DNA of 64,000 nt from Cytobacillus dafuensis (GCF_007995155.1 NZ_CP042593.1:3576001-3640000), one strand, 5' to 3'. Numbered from the stretch's first letter, positions 45,891-54,892 are shown. Notes: generated from the sequence alone by a model not told the origin. Translations and numbers: made by a program.

Positions 45891-46643
45891 TTACTTTCTT
45901 AAGGAATATAGCAAAATTCCAGTCGCAATCGCGACATTCAATGATTCACTTTTTCCGTAAATGGGGATGTACAGATTTTCTGTTGTTTCCGCTAATACAG
46001 ACTTCCTTACACCGCTTCCTTCATTGCCAACAATTAAAGCAAATGTTTCTGAGCTTTGTATCTCCGTATATACTTTTGCGTTTTCTAAAGCAGTGCCATA
46101 CACAGGGATATTCTTTTCTTTAAGCTTTTGAATCCATTCAGCCAATTCCCCTCTAATAATAGGAAGGTGAAAATGGCTGCCTTGGGCAGAGCGGAGCACC
46201 TTTGGATTGAAAATATCAACGCTTCCTTCCCCGACTATGACTGCATCAACTCCAGCTGCGTCTGCAGTCCGAATCATTGTACCTAAGTTGCCAGGGTCCT
46301 GTACTGCATCGATCAGCAAGAAACGATGTCCTTCTACATTAGCAGCATCAAATGTCTGTTGGCGGCATACACCAATAACCCCTTGGGGAGTTTCTGTATC
46401 TGATAGGCTTTGAATAATTTCGTTCGTTACCATTGTAACTGGTATATCCCCATAATCCCAGGAAGGGGGAAGGCCAGTATTTTCTCCTACAATGATTTCG
46501 ATCATTTGCTCACTTGATAATGCCTCTTCGACAAGATGAAATCCTTCAACTAAATAGGTACCTGTCTTGTCGCGTTCCTTTTTTGTTAAAAGTTTTCTCC
46601 ATTGCTTCACTTGTGGGTTACTAGCAGAGTGAATATATTTCAC
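45891..46643 (-). CDS. ysgA: SpoU/TrmH-family RNA 2'-O-methyltransferase YsgA
   Basis: A 250-residue SPOUT methyltransferase. The N-terminal substrate-binding domain opens YIHSASNPQVKQWRKLLTKK; the catalytic knot has LIDAVQDPGNLGTMIRTADAAGVDAV near 135-160, ALIVGNEGSGVRKSV and IPIYGKSESLNVAIATGILLY near 225-245. Target rRNA or tRNA residue not known. GTG start with AAGGAGTG upstream. Same neighbours as in B. subtilis. Confidence 0.92.
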   Translation of the reverse strand: MKYIHSASNPQVKQWRKLLTKKERDKTGTYLVEGFHLVEEALSSEQMIEIIVGENTGLPPSWDYGDIPVTMVTNEIIQSLSDTETPQGVIGVCRQQTFDAANVEGHRFLLIDAVQDPGNLGTMIRTADAAGVDAVIVGEGSVDIFNPKVLRSAQGSHFHLPIIRGELAEWIQKLKEKNIPVYGTALENAKVYTEIQSSETFALIVGNEGSGVRKSVLAETTENLYIPIYGKSESLNVAIATGILLYSLRK

Positions 46644-46845
46644 ACTCTCACTCCTTCTATTTATAATAAAATGTAAATGTAAATTTTATGGTAGAGAATT
46701 GTCTGCACGCTGGACCCTGCCCCACGACTGACAAATCCCTTCAGCTTTTATATCAATTTTCTTATTATAGCCCATTTCAAATACATAATAAATCCAAAAA
46801 TAGAAAACATAATAACGAATTGAATCATTTTAAGGAGGGCAAGAA
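46644..46845. other. Divergent region ysgA / sspI
   Basis: 202 bases. CATAATA at 46784-46790 and 46808-46814 fit the sigma-G -10 pattern CATNNTA expected for an sspI promoter, but no good -35 was found. GC-rich segment 46706-46750 resembles nothing recognised. Confidence 0.35.
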
Positions 46846-47052
46846 ATGAACTTAAACTTACGAAATGCAATTATACACAATGTTTCCGGCAATACAAAGG
46901 ATGAACTGAAGGATACAATTGTTGATGCTATTCAAAACGGGGAAGAAAAAATGCTACCTGGTTTAGGGGTATTGTTTGAAGTAATCTGGAAAAATTCCTC
47001 TGAACAGGATCAGCAGGAAATGCTGCAAACGTTGGAGAGCGGATTAAAATAG
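46846..47052 (+). CDS. sspI: Small acid-soluble spore protein SspI
   Basis: A 68-residue minor SASP, matching B. subtilis SspI in opening [21 protein letters not shown] and in the [15 protein letters not shown] core. Made in the forespore. AAGGAGGGC precedes the ATG. It is a lone plus-strand gene next to ysgA, the conserved arrangement, and has its own terminator. Confidence 0.94.
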   Translation: MNLNLRNAIIHNVSGNTKDELKDTIVDAIQNGEEKMLPGLGVLFEVIWKNSSEQDQQEMLQTLESGLK

Positions 47053-47143
47053 CGAAAGGCTTTTAACCATTTTTTAAGCAAAAGCTCATCGAAATTTTAC
47101 AGCTATTTAGTGCGCTAATAATTAAACATTCCCATTAATAAAA

Positions 47144-47183
47144 AATACCGCTTGCTATTCATAAACAAGCGGTATTTTTTATT
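47144..47183. terminator. Terminator between sspI and ysdC
   Basis: AATACCGCTTG.../...CAAGCGGTATT with A-run upstream and T-run downstream; usable by both convergent genes. Confidence 0.88.
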
Positions 47184-47247
47184 AAGTTTTACATTTACTA
47201 GCATTTTTATATTAAAATTTGAAAATGAACTTTCTTAAATAATATGA

Positions 47248-48333
47248 TCAATGAAATGTAAGCTTATTAACTGTTTCTCTATCCAAACGCTTGATAACTT
47301 CCGCAATAAGCTTAACTGCATTCTCATAATCATCTCGATGAAGCATGGCAGCATGAGAATGAATATAACGAGTTGCGATTGTGATAGACAGCGCAGGTAC
47401 ACCGTTATGTGTTAAATGAATTGCACCTGAATCTGTACCACCACCAGGAACCGCATCAAATTGATAAGGTATATTTAATTCATCTGCCGTTTCTGTTACA
47501 AAGTCGCGCAAACCTTTATGAGAAACCATTGATGCATCATAGAGAATAATTTGTGGACCTTTTCCCATTTTACTTAGTGCTTCTTTTTCCGTAACTCCTG
47601 GTGTATCTCCAGCAATTCCTACATCAACACCAAATGCAATATCTGGCTCTATTTTTTGAGCAGATGTACGAGCACCACGTAGTCCGACTTCCTCTTGCAC
47701 TGTTCCAACTCCATAAACAACATTCGGATGGTCAGTGCCTTTTAAAGCCTTTAATACATCAATGGCGATCGCACAGCCTATACGGTTATCCCATGCTTTT
47801 GCCAGCAGCATCTTTTCATTATTCATTACTGTAAATTCGAAGTATGGAACAACCATATCACCTGGTTTTACTCCCCAGCCTTGCGCTTCTTCACGGCTAG
47901 AAGCACCGATATCAATGAACATTTCCTTAATTTCAACGGGCTTTTTACGCGCTTCTGGTGAAAGAATATGAGGGGGCTTTGATCCGATAACTCCTGTGAT
48001 ATCCCCTTTACTTGTCACAATCGTTACACGTTGGGCAAGCATTACTTGAGACCACCAGCCACCAACCGTTTGAAAACGAAGAAAACCTTTTTCATCAATA
48101 TTTGTAACCATGAAGCCAACTTCGTCTAAGTGACCGGCAACCATAATTTTCGGGCCGCCTTCCTTCCCAACCTTTTTCGCGATTAAACTTCCAAGACCAT
48201 CTGTTGTTACTTCATCAGCATATTCACTTATGTATTTTTTCATCACTTCACGCGGTTCGCGCTCATTGCCAGGAATCCCTTTTGCATCGGTTAATTCCTT
48301 AAGCATCGTTAATGTTGCATCTAGTTTTGTCAT
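47248..48333 (-). CDS. ysdC: M42-family aminopeptidase YsdC
   Basis: A 361-residue metal-dependent aminopeptidase of the glutamyl aminopeptidase/tetrahedral group. Metal ligands: [10 protein letters not shown] near 67-76, [10 protein letters not shown] near 180-189, QEEVGLRGA near 214-222 and [11 protein letters not shown] near 325-335. Acts on small peptides in the cytosol; physiological role not established. GGGAG precedes the ATG. Confidence 0.93.
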   Translation of the reverse strand: MTKLDATLTMLKELTDAKGIPGNEREPREVMKKYISEYADEVTTDGLGSLIAKKVGKEGGPKIMVAGHLDEVGFMVTNIDEKGFLRFQTVGGWWSQVMLAQRVTIVTSKGDITGVIGSKPPHILSPEARKKPVEIKEMFIDIGASSREEAQGWGVKPGDMVVPYFEFTVMNNEKMLLAKAWDNRIGCAIAIDVLKALKGTDHPNVVYGVGTVQEEVGLRGARTSAQKIEPDIAFGVDVGIAGDTPGVTEKEALSKMGKGPQIILYDASMVSHKGLRDFVTETADELNIPYQFDAVPGGGTDSGAIHLTHNGVPALSITIATRYIHSHAAMLHRDDYENAVKLIAEVIKRLDRETVNKLTFH

Positions 48334-48401
48334 TATTTCGACTCCCTTAATATATTTTCAATTTTATTATACAAAAGACAATCATGAATATAAAGAATTA
48401 T

Positions 48402-48468
48402 TAGAAAAACTGAGCTTTTCTTATGCGATATTATACATAAGTCTTAAACTTAAATTTCCTATTTATTC
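48402..48468 (+). repeat. Degenerate copy E of the 134-bp repeat
   Basis: AGAAAAACTGAGCTTTTCTTATGCGAT keeps the start and the conserved CTTATGCGAT but has lost the hairpin arms; the tail CTTAAACTTAAATTTCCTAT is recognisable. It also ends at an A-run. Confidence 0.6.
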
Positions 48469-48536
48469 AAAAAAAAATTTCAAGTTGAAAATTTGCTTTT
48501 TTATTTTGTACTTATAAAAGAGCAATTATTAGCTGA

Positions 48537-49445
48537 TTAAAACTGGCTTCCTTCTAATAGATAAATATTTTTCACAAACTCAGTAAATTTCTTAACATTA
48601 TTTGAAATACTAGCATCACTTTTTCTGCTGCAAAGAAATACAGGCCGGCTTATTTCAACTCCTTTTACCTTAACTCTGCCGACTTCCTTACGTTTTACAT
48701 ATTCTTCAACCCCTAATGAAGGAGCAATCATTACTCCATATCCGGCCATAACGGAACGCAGCGATTCATTCAAACCATGAAATTGTAATCCGATATTAGG
48801 AACAGGTACTCGATGAACCCTGCATAAAGAGAATAGCAATTCTCTTGTAGAACTTCCTTCTTCTCTAAATATAAACGGTTCTGCCATTAAATCCTTTAAT
48901 AGTACCTCTTTCCCATCATATTTATGCCCATGAGGGACAATAAACCAATAATCTATGTCCAATAGATGGAATTTGTTTACTTCTGGTTCGATCCACTCCT
49001 CCTTCACAACGAAGGCAATATCTGCCCTATAGTGAAGCAGCTGTTCTATTACTGAATCTGAATTACCACTAAACAGATTTACGTTTATTAATGGAAACTC
49101 TTTTTTGAATCTACCTAACCAAGTTGGTAATAAAAAATTTGCTGGGACATTCGTAGAGGAGATTTTTAATTCTGCTAATTCTCCATTTCTAAGATGAACA
49201 AGCTTCTTTTCGATATATTTTTCCATCTCAAATAATTGTTCTGCTCTCCCAAGTAGATACTCTCCTTCATTAGTTAGCTTTATCCCTCTCCCTTCTGTTT
49301 TCATTAGTTTTAACCCTATTTCCTTTTCTAAGTTTTTTATTTGAATCGTTACAGCAGGCTGGCTTATTGAAATGGCTTCAGCTGCCTTTGTAACACTTTT
49401 CATAGAGGCTACTTTTGTAAAAATTCGTAATGCATGGAGATTCAA
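48537..49445 (-). CDS. LysR-family transcriptional regulator
   Basis: A 302-residue regulator. The N-terminal winged helix (MNLHALRIFTKVASMKSVTKAAEA, SQPAVTIQIKNLEKEIG) is typical, with an effector-binding domain from about residue 90. It resembles the CysL/YwfK group by eye. It is divergent from a TauE/SafE permease gene, and probably controls it. Neither gene belongs to the conserved B. subtilis order between ysdC and ysdB. Confidence 0.88.
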   Translation of the reverse strand: MNLHALRIFTKVASMKSVTKAAEAISISQPAVTIQIKNLEKEIGLKLMKTEGRGIKLTNEGEYLLGRAEQLFEMEKYIEKKLVHLRNGELAELKISSTNVPANFLLPTWLGRFKKEFPLINVNLFSGNSDSVIEQLLHYRADIAFVVKEEWIEPEVNKFHLLDIDYWFIVPHGHKYDGKEVLLKDLMAEPFIFREEGSSTRELLFSLCRVHRVPVPNIGLQFHGLNESLRSVMAGYGVMIAPSLGVEEYVKRKEVGRVKVKGVEISRPVFLCSRKSDASISNNVKKFTEFVKNIYLLEGSQF

Positions 49446-49460
49446 AATACCACCTCATTC

Positions 49461-49475
49461 ATAAATTATTTTTAT
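49461..49475. promoter_or_regulatory. Candidate LysR box
   Basis: ATAAATTATTTTTAT in the 109-base divergent gap contains T-N11-A with a dyad ATAAA/TTTAT. In such AT-rich DNA this can arise by chance. Confidence 0.3.
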
Positions 49476-49554
49476 GTTTCGAACAAAAACATATATTAGA
49501 TTTATCAATAATCATTATATATCCTTTTATTAACAATTAAAAAGGAGCTATTTT

Positions 49555-50388
49555 ATGAAAAAGAAATCGATTATTTTATTCCTTCTTTCAGTTGGAATAT
49601 TTCTAAGTTATGTTAGTTTTTTTCCAAAGATAGAGTTCTTAAAATATCATTTGCTGATTTTAATATTAATTGGAATCGTATCATCCTTTGTAGGTACTCT
49701 AGCTGGTGGAGGAGGTCTCATTACGCTGCCTGCAATGATGTTTGTTGGTATTCCAATTCAAACAAGCATAGCCACAAATAAATTTTCGTCAGGGATTGCT
49801 GCATTTTCAAGTGTATTCTATCTCGTATTTAATAAGCACCTTAGTGCAATAGATATCATGAAAAACTTATTTGTAGCATGTATAGGAGGAACAGCAGGAG
49901 CATTATTTACAGCAAATATATCCGAACAAAATATGAATATCATTGCATTCATTTTTCTTTTTATTGCATTGGTTGTTACGGTTAAAAATAAAAAGTGGCT
50001 AGAAACCTTACAAACAAAGGAAAAAGTGCCGTCTAATAAAATTTGGCAATTACTTTTACCCTTTTTTATTGCTTGCTATGATGGAGGGTTTGGTCCTGGG
50101 TCATCAACATTTGGAATACTATATTATATAAAAAAACACCACACTTATATAAAAGCTGTTCAATTGACAAGAGTTTTAATTTTCGGAAGTTGTACAGGAG
50201 GTTTTATCATCTATTACCAAACAGGCTTTTTACAATGGCCCTATGCCATCGCAATGGCTTTCGGCTCTATTATTGGTTCTCAAATCGGTCTAATTGTTTT
50301 GCCAAAATTATCTTTGAAAATAGCAAAAACCTTATTAATTACAATTCTTTGTTTATTAATAGGGCAGATGATTTTAAAAATAATATAA
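49555..50388 (+). CDS. TauE/SafE family membrane permease
   Basis: A 277-residue protein with about eight transmembrane helices. The family hallmark GTLAGGGGLITLPAMM near residues 48-63 and GGFGPGSSTFG near 178-188 are clear. Members export sulfite, sulfoacetate or other small organosulfur anions. AAAAAGGAGC precedes the ATG. Divergent from a LysR regulator, which suggests induction by the exported compound. Confidence 0.88.
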   Translation: MKKKSIILFLLSVGIFLSYVSFFPKIEFLKYHLLILILIGIVSSFVGTLAGGGGLITLPAMMFVGIPIQTSIATNKFSSGIAAFSSVFYLVFNKHLSAIDIMKNLFVACIGGTAGALFTANISEQNMNIIAFIFLFIALVVTVKNKKWLETLQTKEKVPSNKIWQLLLPFFIACYDGGFGPGSSTFGILYYIKKHHTYIKAVQLTRVLIFGSCTGGFIIYYQTGFLQWPYAIAMAFGSIIGSQIGLIVLPKLSLKIAKTLLITILCLLIGQMILKII

Positions 50389-50403
50389 TAGCCAATACAA
50401 AAA

Positions 50404-50445
50404 CTACCACAGCTAACAATAACTGTGGTAGAGAATAATTTTATA
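50404..50445 (+). terminator. Permease terminator
   Basis: CTACCACAG/CTGTGGTAG hairpin (50404-50431) followed by an A/T-rich stretch ending in T-runs. Confidence 0.7.
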
Positions 50446-50521
50446 TTTTTTAGAAAGAAACAATTCTACTTCTTTTTCAATAAAAACCCGAAGGAGGTTC
50501 AATCTATTTTAAAGTACAGTT

Positions 50522-51013
50522 TTAATATCCTTGCTTCTGCCTCTCATAATTAACTTCATTTTTATCAATATATGCCTTTTCCATTGCTTCTGCATTAATT
50601 CCTAGTAGATCACCCAAATGAATATATGCTTGAAAAAGTTTTTTATAATCTTCCAATGATTTGCTATGTTTGAATACACTAATAAGATCATATACAAATA
50701 AAAACTGATCATTTATGCTACCTTTTCCTGCTACTTCCCCCTTAAAATTATCCTCTTTGTCAAAGCCGCACACTAGCCCAATGGAAAGAATAAAATGAAT
50801 ACCATCAACAAATTCCTCTAATATTATTTCCTGTGGGGAAGAAGGCTTTAAGCTCCAAAATTTAAAACACCTGGTTTCATTCGCCAATTCCCCTAATTCT
50901 ACTAGTAAAGCAAGCACTTTTCGTTCAAATAGATCTTCATTATGTAATTGATGCTTCGCTTCTATATGCTCGTCTAGGCCCTTTTGCATAGCAAATAATT
51001 TTTGATAATCCAT
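50522..51013 (-). CDS. All-alpha dUTP diphosphatase (dUTPase-2/MazG-like)
   Basis: A 163-residue helical NTP pyrophosphohydrolase. The metal-binding EXXE pattern is in ALLVELGELANETRCFKFW near 33-51 and EEFVDGIHFILSIGL near 66-80, as in dimeric dUTPases that convert dUTP to dUMP. Single gene between the permease and ysdB; no close partner genes. Such genes are found both in Bacillus chromosomes and in phages. Confidence 0.85.
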   Translation of the reverse strand: MDYQKLFAMQKGLDEHIEAKHQLHNEDLFERKVLALLVELGELANETRCFKFWSLKPSSPQEIILEEFVDGIHFILSIGLVCGFDKEDNFKGEVAGKGSINDQFLFVYDLISVFKHSKSLEDYKKLFQAYIHLGDLLGINAEAMEKAYIDKNEVNYERQKQGY

Positions 51014-51174
51014 TAAAACACCATCCTAATTTTTATTAACTTCACACCACTTTAGTCCAGTTATTAACTTAAATTTTTCTACTCGCCATAAAAAATTATA
51101 TCAAAAAGAAAAAAAGTTGAAACTTTTTGTTGAGTTATTCGTAATGATTAGAAAATACTTTGGAGGGTCTTGTT

Positions 51175-51591
51175 ATGGTGTGGCTGATACGTCTCCTGCT
51201 ATTTGCACTCATTATTTTTCTTATATATAGCATCATTAAATACATTTTAAACCCGAAACGCAAGCTAGAACTTGCGCATGAGCAAAAACGGTACTTTTTT
51301 TTAGATGATCAAGACAATGTACGTAAAAATTTTCTGATCACCTATAAAGGCGTCCTATTTGAAGGGGAAAAATATTTAGGAACAACCGAAAACGCTTTCG
51401 AAGTGATTTCAATATTTATTTGGCCTCATAGAGTTGCTGCTTTAAAAGGGATGGTACGCGAAGATTTACAATTTATAGAAAGAAAAATAGTTGAAAATTA
51501 TCCAAATGCTAAAATTGACTGGAAAAGCCCGATTAAAGAGTTCATGGAAAAGAGTAAGAAGCCTGAAACACCTTTTAGTGAACATAATTGA
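51175..51591 (+). CDS. ysdB: Sigma-W pathway-type protein YsdB
   Basis: A 138-residue protein with one N-terminal transmembrane helix (WLIRLLLFALIIFLIYSIIKYI) and a soluble tail. It corresponds to B. subtilis YsdB by position between ysdC and ysdA and by layout; function unknown. The ATG at 51175 is used because GGAGGG lies nine bases upstream; a TTG five codons earlier overlaps that ribosome site. Confidence 0.78.
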   Translation: MVWLIRLLLFALIIFLIYSIIKYILNPKRKLELAHEQKRYFFLDDQDNVRKNFLITYKGVLFEGEKYLGTTENAFEVISIFIWPHRVAALKGMVREDLQFIERKIVENYPNAKIDWKSPIKEFMEKSKKPETPFSEHN

Positions 51592-51605
51592 GAGTCATTA
51601 GTCAA

Positions 51606-51794
51606 AGGCTGTATTAAAGCTCAGTGTTGAAAAAGCAATTTTGTTGTTGATTGGAGCGGAAGGCGCGAGACTCCTGCGGGAGATGCGAGTCAAAGGGAGA
51701 CCCCGCAGGAGCGATAGCTACGAGGAGGCTTCCGGACCGCCCGCGGAAAGCGAGTGCCTGTAGCGGAAATCAACAGAGAAGTTTAACATAGCCT
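51606..51794 (+). repeat. Element with terminal inverted repeats, copy 2
   Basis: AGGCTGTATTAAA (51606-51618) and TTTAACATAGCCT (51782-51794) pair with two mismatches. The interior hairpin CTCCTGCGGG/CCCCGCAGGAG and inner pair GTTGATTGGAGCGGAA/GCGGAAATCAAC match copy 1. 189 bases, no coding capacity. Confidence 0.85.
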
Positions 51795-51825
51795 AATCAA
51801 ATAGAATAAACTGCTAAAACGCAAG

Positions 51826-51871
51826 AAGGGGTGTCTCTAAGCCGAAAAGTCGACTTAAGAGATGCCCCTTA
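51826..51871 (-). terminator. Terminator of the TVP38-type gene
   Basis: AAGGGGTGTCTCTAAG pairs with CTTAAGAGATGCCCCTT with one bulge; on the minus strand it follows the gene stop directly, though its T-tail is weak. Confidence 0.65.
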
Positions 51872-51880
51872 ACTTTTAAC

Positions 51881-52450
51881 TTATGCTGTTTTAAAAAATT
51901 CTTTCCACTTAATGATGGTGACTTTTTCTCTTAATATAAATACAAGAATTCCTAAAGAAAATAAAATAAGGAGAATCATAGATGGAGTAAAGCGACTAAT
52001 AAATTCACCAAACACTGTATAGAAAATGGCTAATGGAAAATTTGTTAACCACGAATTTTTCAGATAAACATGGAAGCTTCTATTTCGCTCAATTAAACAG
52101 AAGTTTAATAAGTGGTAATGAATAAATGGAATAAGCCTTAAGACCGCAACCTGGCCTACGCTCAAATTACGATACTCACCAAACCACCGTTTTTTCAATT
52201 TCGTAAGTTTCGCATGAGTTTTTGGCATTCGGCTAATGAGAAAATAAAAGAGGATACTGCTCAACATTAAGCCAATAATGGAAAATATACTTCCAAAAAT
52301 ACTCCCAAACAATATTCCCCCTGTAAGACAAACAAGTGGCACTGGAATAAATAAAAACTGTCTAAGGATATGAAATAATATAAAGGCGATCGGAGCTAAA
52401 ATGCCAGCTGTTTCAACCATCACAAACAATAATGATAACTGATCATTCAT
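51881..52450 (-). CDS. TVP38/TMEM64 (DedA-like) membrane protein
   Basis: A 189-residue protein with about five transmembrane segments. The family core is VCLTGGILFGSIFGSIFSIIGLMLSSILFYFLISR near residues 38-72, followed by LRLIPFIHYHLLNFCL. B. subtilis YtxB belongs to this family but lies elsewhere in the conserved order, so this may be a relocated or paralogous copy. Function is unknown; related proteins are lipid scramblase-like. AGAGGGTGAG precedes the ATG. Confidence 0.82.
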   Translation of the reverse strand: MNDQLSLLFVMVETAGILAPIAFILFHILRQFLFIPVPLVCLTGGILFGSIFGSIFSIIGLMLSSILFYFLISRMPKTHAKLTKLKKRWFGEYRNLSVGQVAVLRLIPFIHYHLLNFCLIERNRSFHVYLKNSWLTNFPLAIFYTVFGEFISRFTPSMILLILFSLGILVFILREKVTIIKWKEFFKTA

Positions 52451-52514
52451 TTTCTCACCCTCTATTTGCTGATTTCCATGTTGTCTCTTACAGCTTATTT
52501 AGAGGACAAGATCG

Positions 52515-52790
52515 TTATGACAAAAGATTGATGAGATATAGGAAGAGACCTATTTCTACAATTGATAAGAATGGAAGTCCATATTTAAACTGGAAATGCT
52601 TTGTTTTATGCCTAAATAATTTCATTCCAAGCGTCATTCCGACCGCTCCAAATAAGAAAGCAACAAGCCATAGAGTCCCTTCACTTATACGATATTGGTT
52701 CAATTTAGCCTTTTTCTTATCTACTTTCATTATATAAAGTCCAACGAGATTCATTATAATAAAACTGGAAATAATTAATTTTAGCACCAT
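52515..52790 (-). CDS. ysdA: DUF1294 membrane protein YsdA
   Basis: A 91-residue protein with three hydrophobic segments. DUF1294 features are YIMKVDKKKAKLNQYRISEGTLWLVAFLFGAVG and HKTKHFQFKYGLP. Same neighbours as B. subtilis YsdA (rplT upstream). An upstream start exists; the ATG at 52790 or the adjacent GTG, just after AGAGGTG, gives the B. subtilis length and is preferred. Confidence 0.85.
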   Translation of the reverse strand: MVLKLIISSFIIMNLVGLYIMKVDKKKAKLNQYRISEGTLWLVAFLFGAVGMTLGMKLFRHKTKHFQFKYGLPFLSIVEIGLFLYLINLLS

Positions 52791-52817
52791 GTCACCTCTG
52801 TGAAAATATTCTATCAC

Positions 52818-53098
52818 TCTATAAAGTGAAACTTCCATTAGTGGGGGTTTTTCGACGCACAGGACGTGCTAGTGCCGACGTTGCCACAGGACGTGGCGTT
52901 CTTAGTCGGCCTTCGTCCCCCACTGATGGTTAGTTGCGGCCCACAGGAAGTGGGTCACGCAGACGTTGCCACACGATGTGGCGCTTTTAGTCTGTGTTCA
53001 TTTTACGGGCATTTACGGGCAGTTGATCCCCCACTTACTCTTCTTTGCATACGCGAATCCTTGAAGTGGGGGTCTTACTGCCCGTTAATCTGCGATAA
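52818..53098 (-). repeat. GTGGGGG-framed repeat, copy 1, with four RUCCU/AGGAY hairpins
   Basis: A left hairpin (AGTGGGGG 52840-52847 with CCCCCACT 52917-52924) encloses hairpins 52857-52869 and 52883-52897; two more follow at 52940-52954 and 52968-52982 (last with loop ACGAT). A right nested hairpin pairs ACGGGCAGT (53015-53023) with ACTGCCCGT (53077-53085) and CCCCCACTT with AAGTGGGGG inside. The strand given is the one with RUCCU loops. Element end TTAATCTGCGATAAA is shared with copy 2. It fills the gap between rplT and ysdA. Confidence 0.8.
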
Positions 53099-53156
53099 AA
53101 TTCTACTATTAAAATGGTTAAATAAGTGGTCCATTTTTATTAAATTGTTCCTAAAT

Positions 53157-53194
53157 GAAAAGCCATCCTCAAAACTTTTGAGAATGGCTTTTCA
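53157..53194 (-). terminator. rplT operon terminator
   Basis: GAAAAGCCATCCTCAAAA pairs with TTTTGAGAATGGCTTTTC, T-rich on the minus strand side. Confidence 0.8.
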
Positions 53195-53279
53195 TTTATA
53201 TCTAGCTCCAGGTACCAACGACTTGAGGCTGCATTATTATCTGCGTTCCTCATTAGTTAAGCACCTACCGCTATTCTTA

Positions 53280-53639
53280 TTACTTGCTTAAGTTTTGTTT
53301 TGCAACAGATGCTAATTCAGCAAATGCCTTTTCGTCAGCAATTGCTAATTCAGAAAGCATTTTGCGGTTTACTTCGATGCCAGCAAGCTTTAAACCATGC
53401 ATTAAACGGCTGTAAGAAAGACCGTTCATGCGTGCTGCTGCGTTAATACGAGTAACCCAAAGTTTGCGGAAGTCGCGCTTTTTCTGACGACGATCGCGGT
53501 AAGCATACATTAATGATTTCATTACTTGTTGGTTAGCAACTTTGTATAATGTATGTTTTGAACCGAAATAACCTTTAGCTAATTTAAGAACTTTTTTACG
53601 ACGTTTGCGAGTAACTGTACCGCCTTTTACACGTGGCAT
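53280..53639 (-). CDS. rplT: 50S ribosomal protein L20
   Basis: A 119-residue ribosomal protein, highly basic N-terminus [25 protein letters not shown], then [36 protein letters not shown]. It also represses its own operon by binding the infC leader in B. subtilis. Third gene of infC-rpmI-rplT. GGAGG precedes the ATG. Confidence 0.98.
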   Translation of the reverse strand: MPRVKGGTVTRKRRKKVLKLAKGYFGSKHTLYKVANQQVMKSLMYAYRDRRQKKRDFRKLWVTRINAAARMNGLSYSRLMHGLKLAGIEVNRKMLSELAIADEKAFAELASVAKQNLSK

Positions 53640-53664
53640 ATGATTTCCCTCCTAATTTCGGATA

Positions 53665-53865
53665 TTACTTAAGATTTACTAGTAAGTTACGGATGCGTTT
53701 GTAATCGCCTGAAGAAACAAGAGTTCCTTTGCGAAGTTTACGCTTTTGTTTTTGAGATTTATTAGCGAACATATGGCTTCTGTAAGCATGTGAACGTTTA
53801 AGTTTTCCAGAACCTGTTCTTTTGAAACGCTTAGCAGCGCCGCGGTGAGTTTTCATTTTTGGCAT
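53665..53865 (-). CDS. rpmI: 50S ribosomal protein L35
   Basis: A 66-residue basic ribosomal protein opening [20 protein letters not shown]. It lies 15 bases after infC and 25 before rplT; GAGGAGG precedes the ATG. Confidence 0.98.
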   Translation of the reverse strand: MPKMKTHRGAAKRFKRTGSGKLKRSHAYRSHMFANKSQKQKRKLRKGTLVSSGDYKRIRNLLVNLK

Positions 53866-53880
53866 TAGGGATTCCTCCTC

Positions 53881-54396
53881 TTACTTTTCATTTTTAGGTG
53901 CTAAGACCATGAACATGCTTCGACCATCCATTTTTGGATGTGATTCAACTGTAGCCACTTCATTACAAGCCTCGGCGAAGCGAACTAATACTCGCTGTCC
54001 GATTTCCTTATGAGTAATGGCACGTCCTTTGAATCGAATTGACGCTTTTACCTTATCTCCTTTTTCAAGGAATTTAACTGCGTTTCGAAGTTTAGTATTA
54101 AAATCATGTTCCTCAATTGTCGGACTTAGACGGACCTCTTTAACACTGATGATCTTTTGATTTTTCCGAGCTTCCTTCTCTTTCTTCTGCTGCTCGAATT
54201 TGAACTTTCCATAGTCCATGATACGGGCTACAGGAGGCTTCGCATTCGGTGCAACAAGAACTAGATCAAGATTTACTCGTGAAGCAATTTCAAGTGCTTC
54301 AATTTTTGATTTAATGCCTAATTGCTCGCCGTTTTGATCAATGAGACGAACTTCACGGGCGCGAATGCCCTCGTTTAACAACATATCTTTGCTAAT
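53881..54396 (-). CDS. infC: Translation initiation factor IF-3
   Basis: A 171-residue factor that keeps ribosomal subunits apart and checks the start codon. N-domain opens [27 protein letters not shown] and the C-domain has [25 protein letters not shown]. The start is placed at the rare ATT (54394-54396), four codons before the first ATG: GGAGGTG lies seven bases upstream of ATT, and IF-3 genes classically use a non-AUG start for autoregulation. Confidence 0.95.
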   Translation of the reverse strand: MSKDMLLNEGIRAREVRLIDQNGEQLGIKSKIEALEIASRVNLDLVLVAPNAKPPVARIMDYGKFKFEQQKKEKEARKNQKIISVKEVRLSPTIEEHDFNTKLRNAVKFLEKGDKVKASIRFKGRAITHKEIGQRVLVRFAEACNEVATVESHPKMDGRSMFMVLAPKNEK

Positions 54397-54410
54397 AGTT
54401 AGACACCTCC

Positions 54411-54690
54411 AAGGATTAATGCGAACACAATGTTTGGGTCAAGAATGACTTTTAAAAAGAAGCCAACTACACCAGACAAAATAATAAATCGCAAGTATAC
54501 ATAACATTTCTGCTAATAAAAGCAGTTTGTATTAAACCAATAAAAAAAGTGTGGATGCTAACACCCACACTTTACGGACAAAATAAACAAAAAATGTTCA
54601 CGTAAAACCTGCCAACTGCTCATTGCGTCAATCAGGTGAGAAGCGGGTGCTTCTTCTTTTCCTCAAACTGTATTCAATTACCTTAGATAC
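54411..54690 (-). promoter_or_regulatory. L20 leader with attenuator of infC-rpmI-rplT
   Basis: The minus strand shows CACCCGCTTCTCACCTGATTGACG, a conserved block of Firmicute L20 leaders, at about 54650-54620, followed by a rho-independent terminator at 54572-54541 (AGTGTGGGTG.../...CATCCACACT then T-run) well upstream of infC. L20 binding should favour the terminator. Confidence 0.85.
54541..54572 (-). terminator. Attenuator terminator in the infC leader
   Basis: AAGTGTGGGTG pairs with CATCCACACTT and is followed by seven T on the minus strand, about 145 bases before the infC start. Confidence 0.88.
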
Positions 54691-54892
54691 TATATCACAA
54701 AGGTTATATCATGTCAAACGGTCTTTTTTATCACAACGAAGAAAATTGTAACAAAAGAATAGAAATCATGCAATACATTTTTGAGATTTAAAAATTAATT
54801 ATAGTGATACTCCCGAGATAATTATGTTGTAGTTTGTTTATTTTAGTGAACTTCCAACTTTTTGTCCATGTTTACTACTTTACGCTCAAAAT
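54691..54892. other. Gap between L20 leader and thrS terminator
   Basis: About 200 AT-rich bases expected to hold the infC promoter; no hexamer pair stands out. Confidence 0.35.

Noticed and set aside
52866-53291. 141-codon plus-strand frame
   Set aside because: It runs through the GTGGGGG-framed repeat and a terminator and overlaps the end of rplT; composition comes from the repeat.
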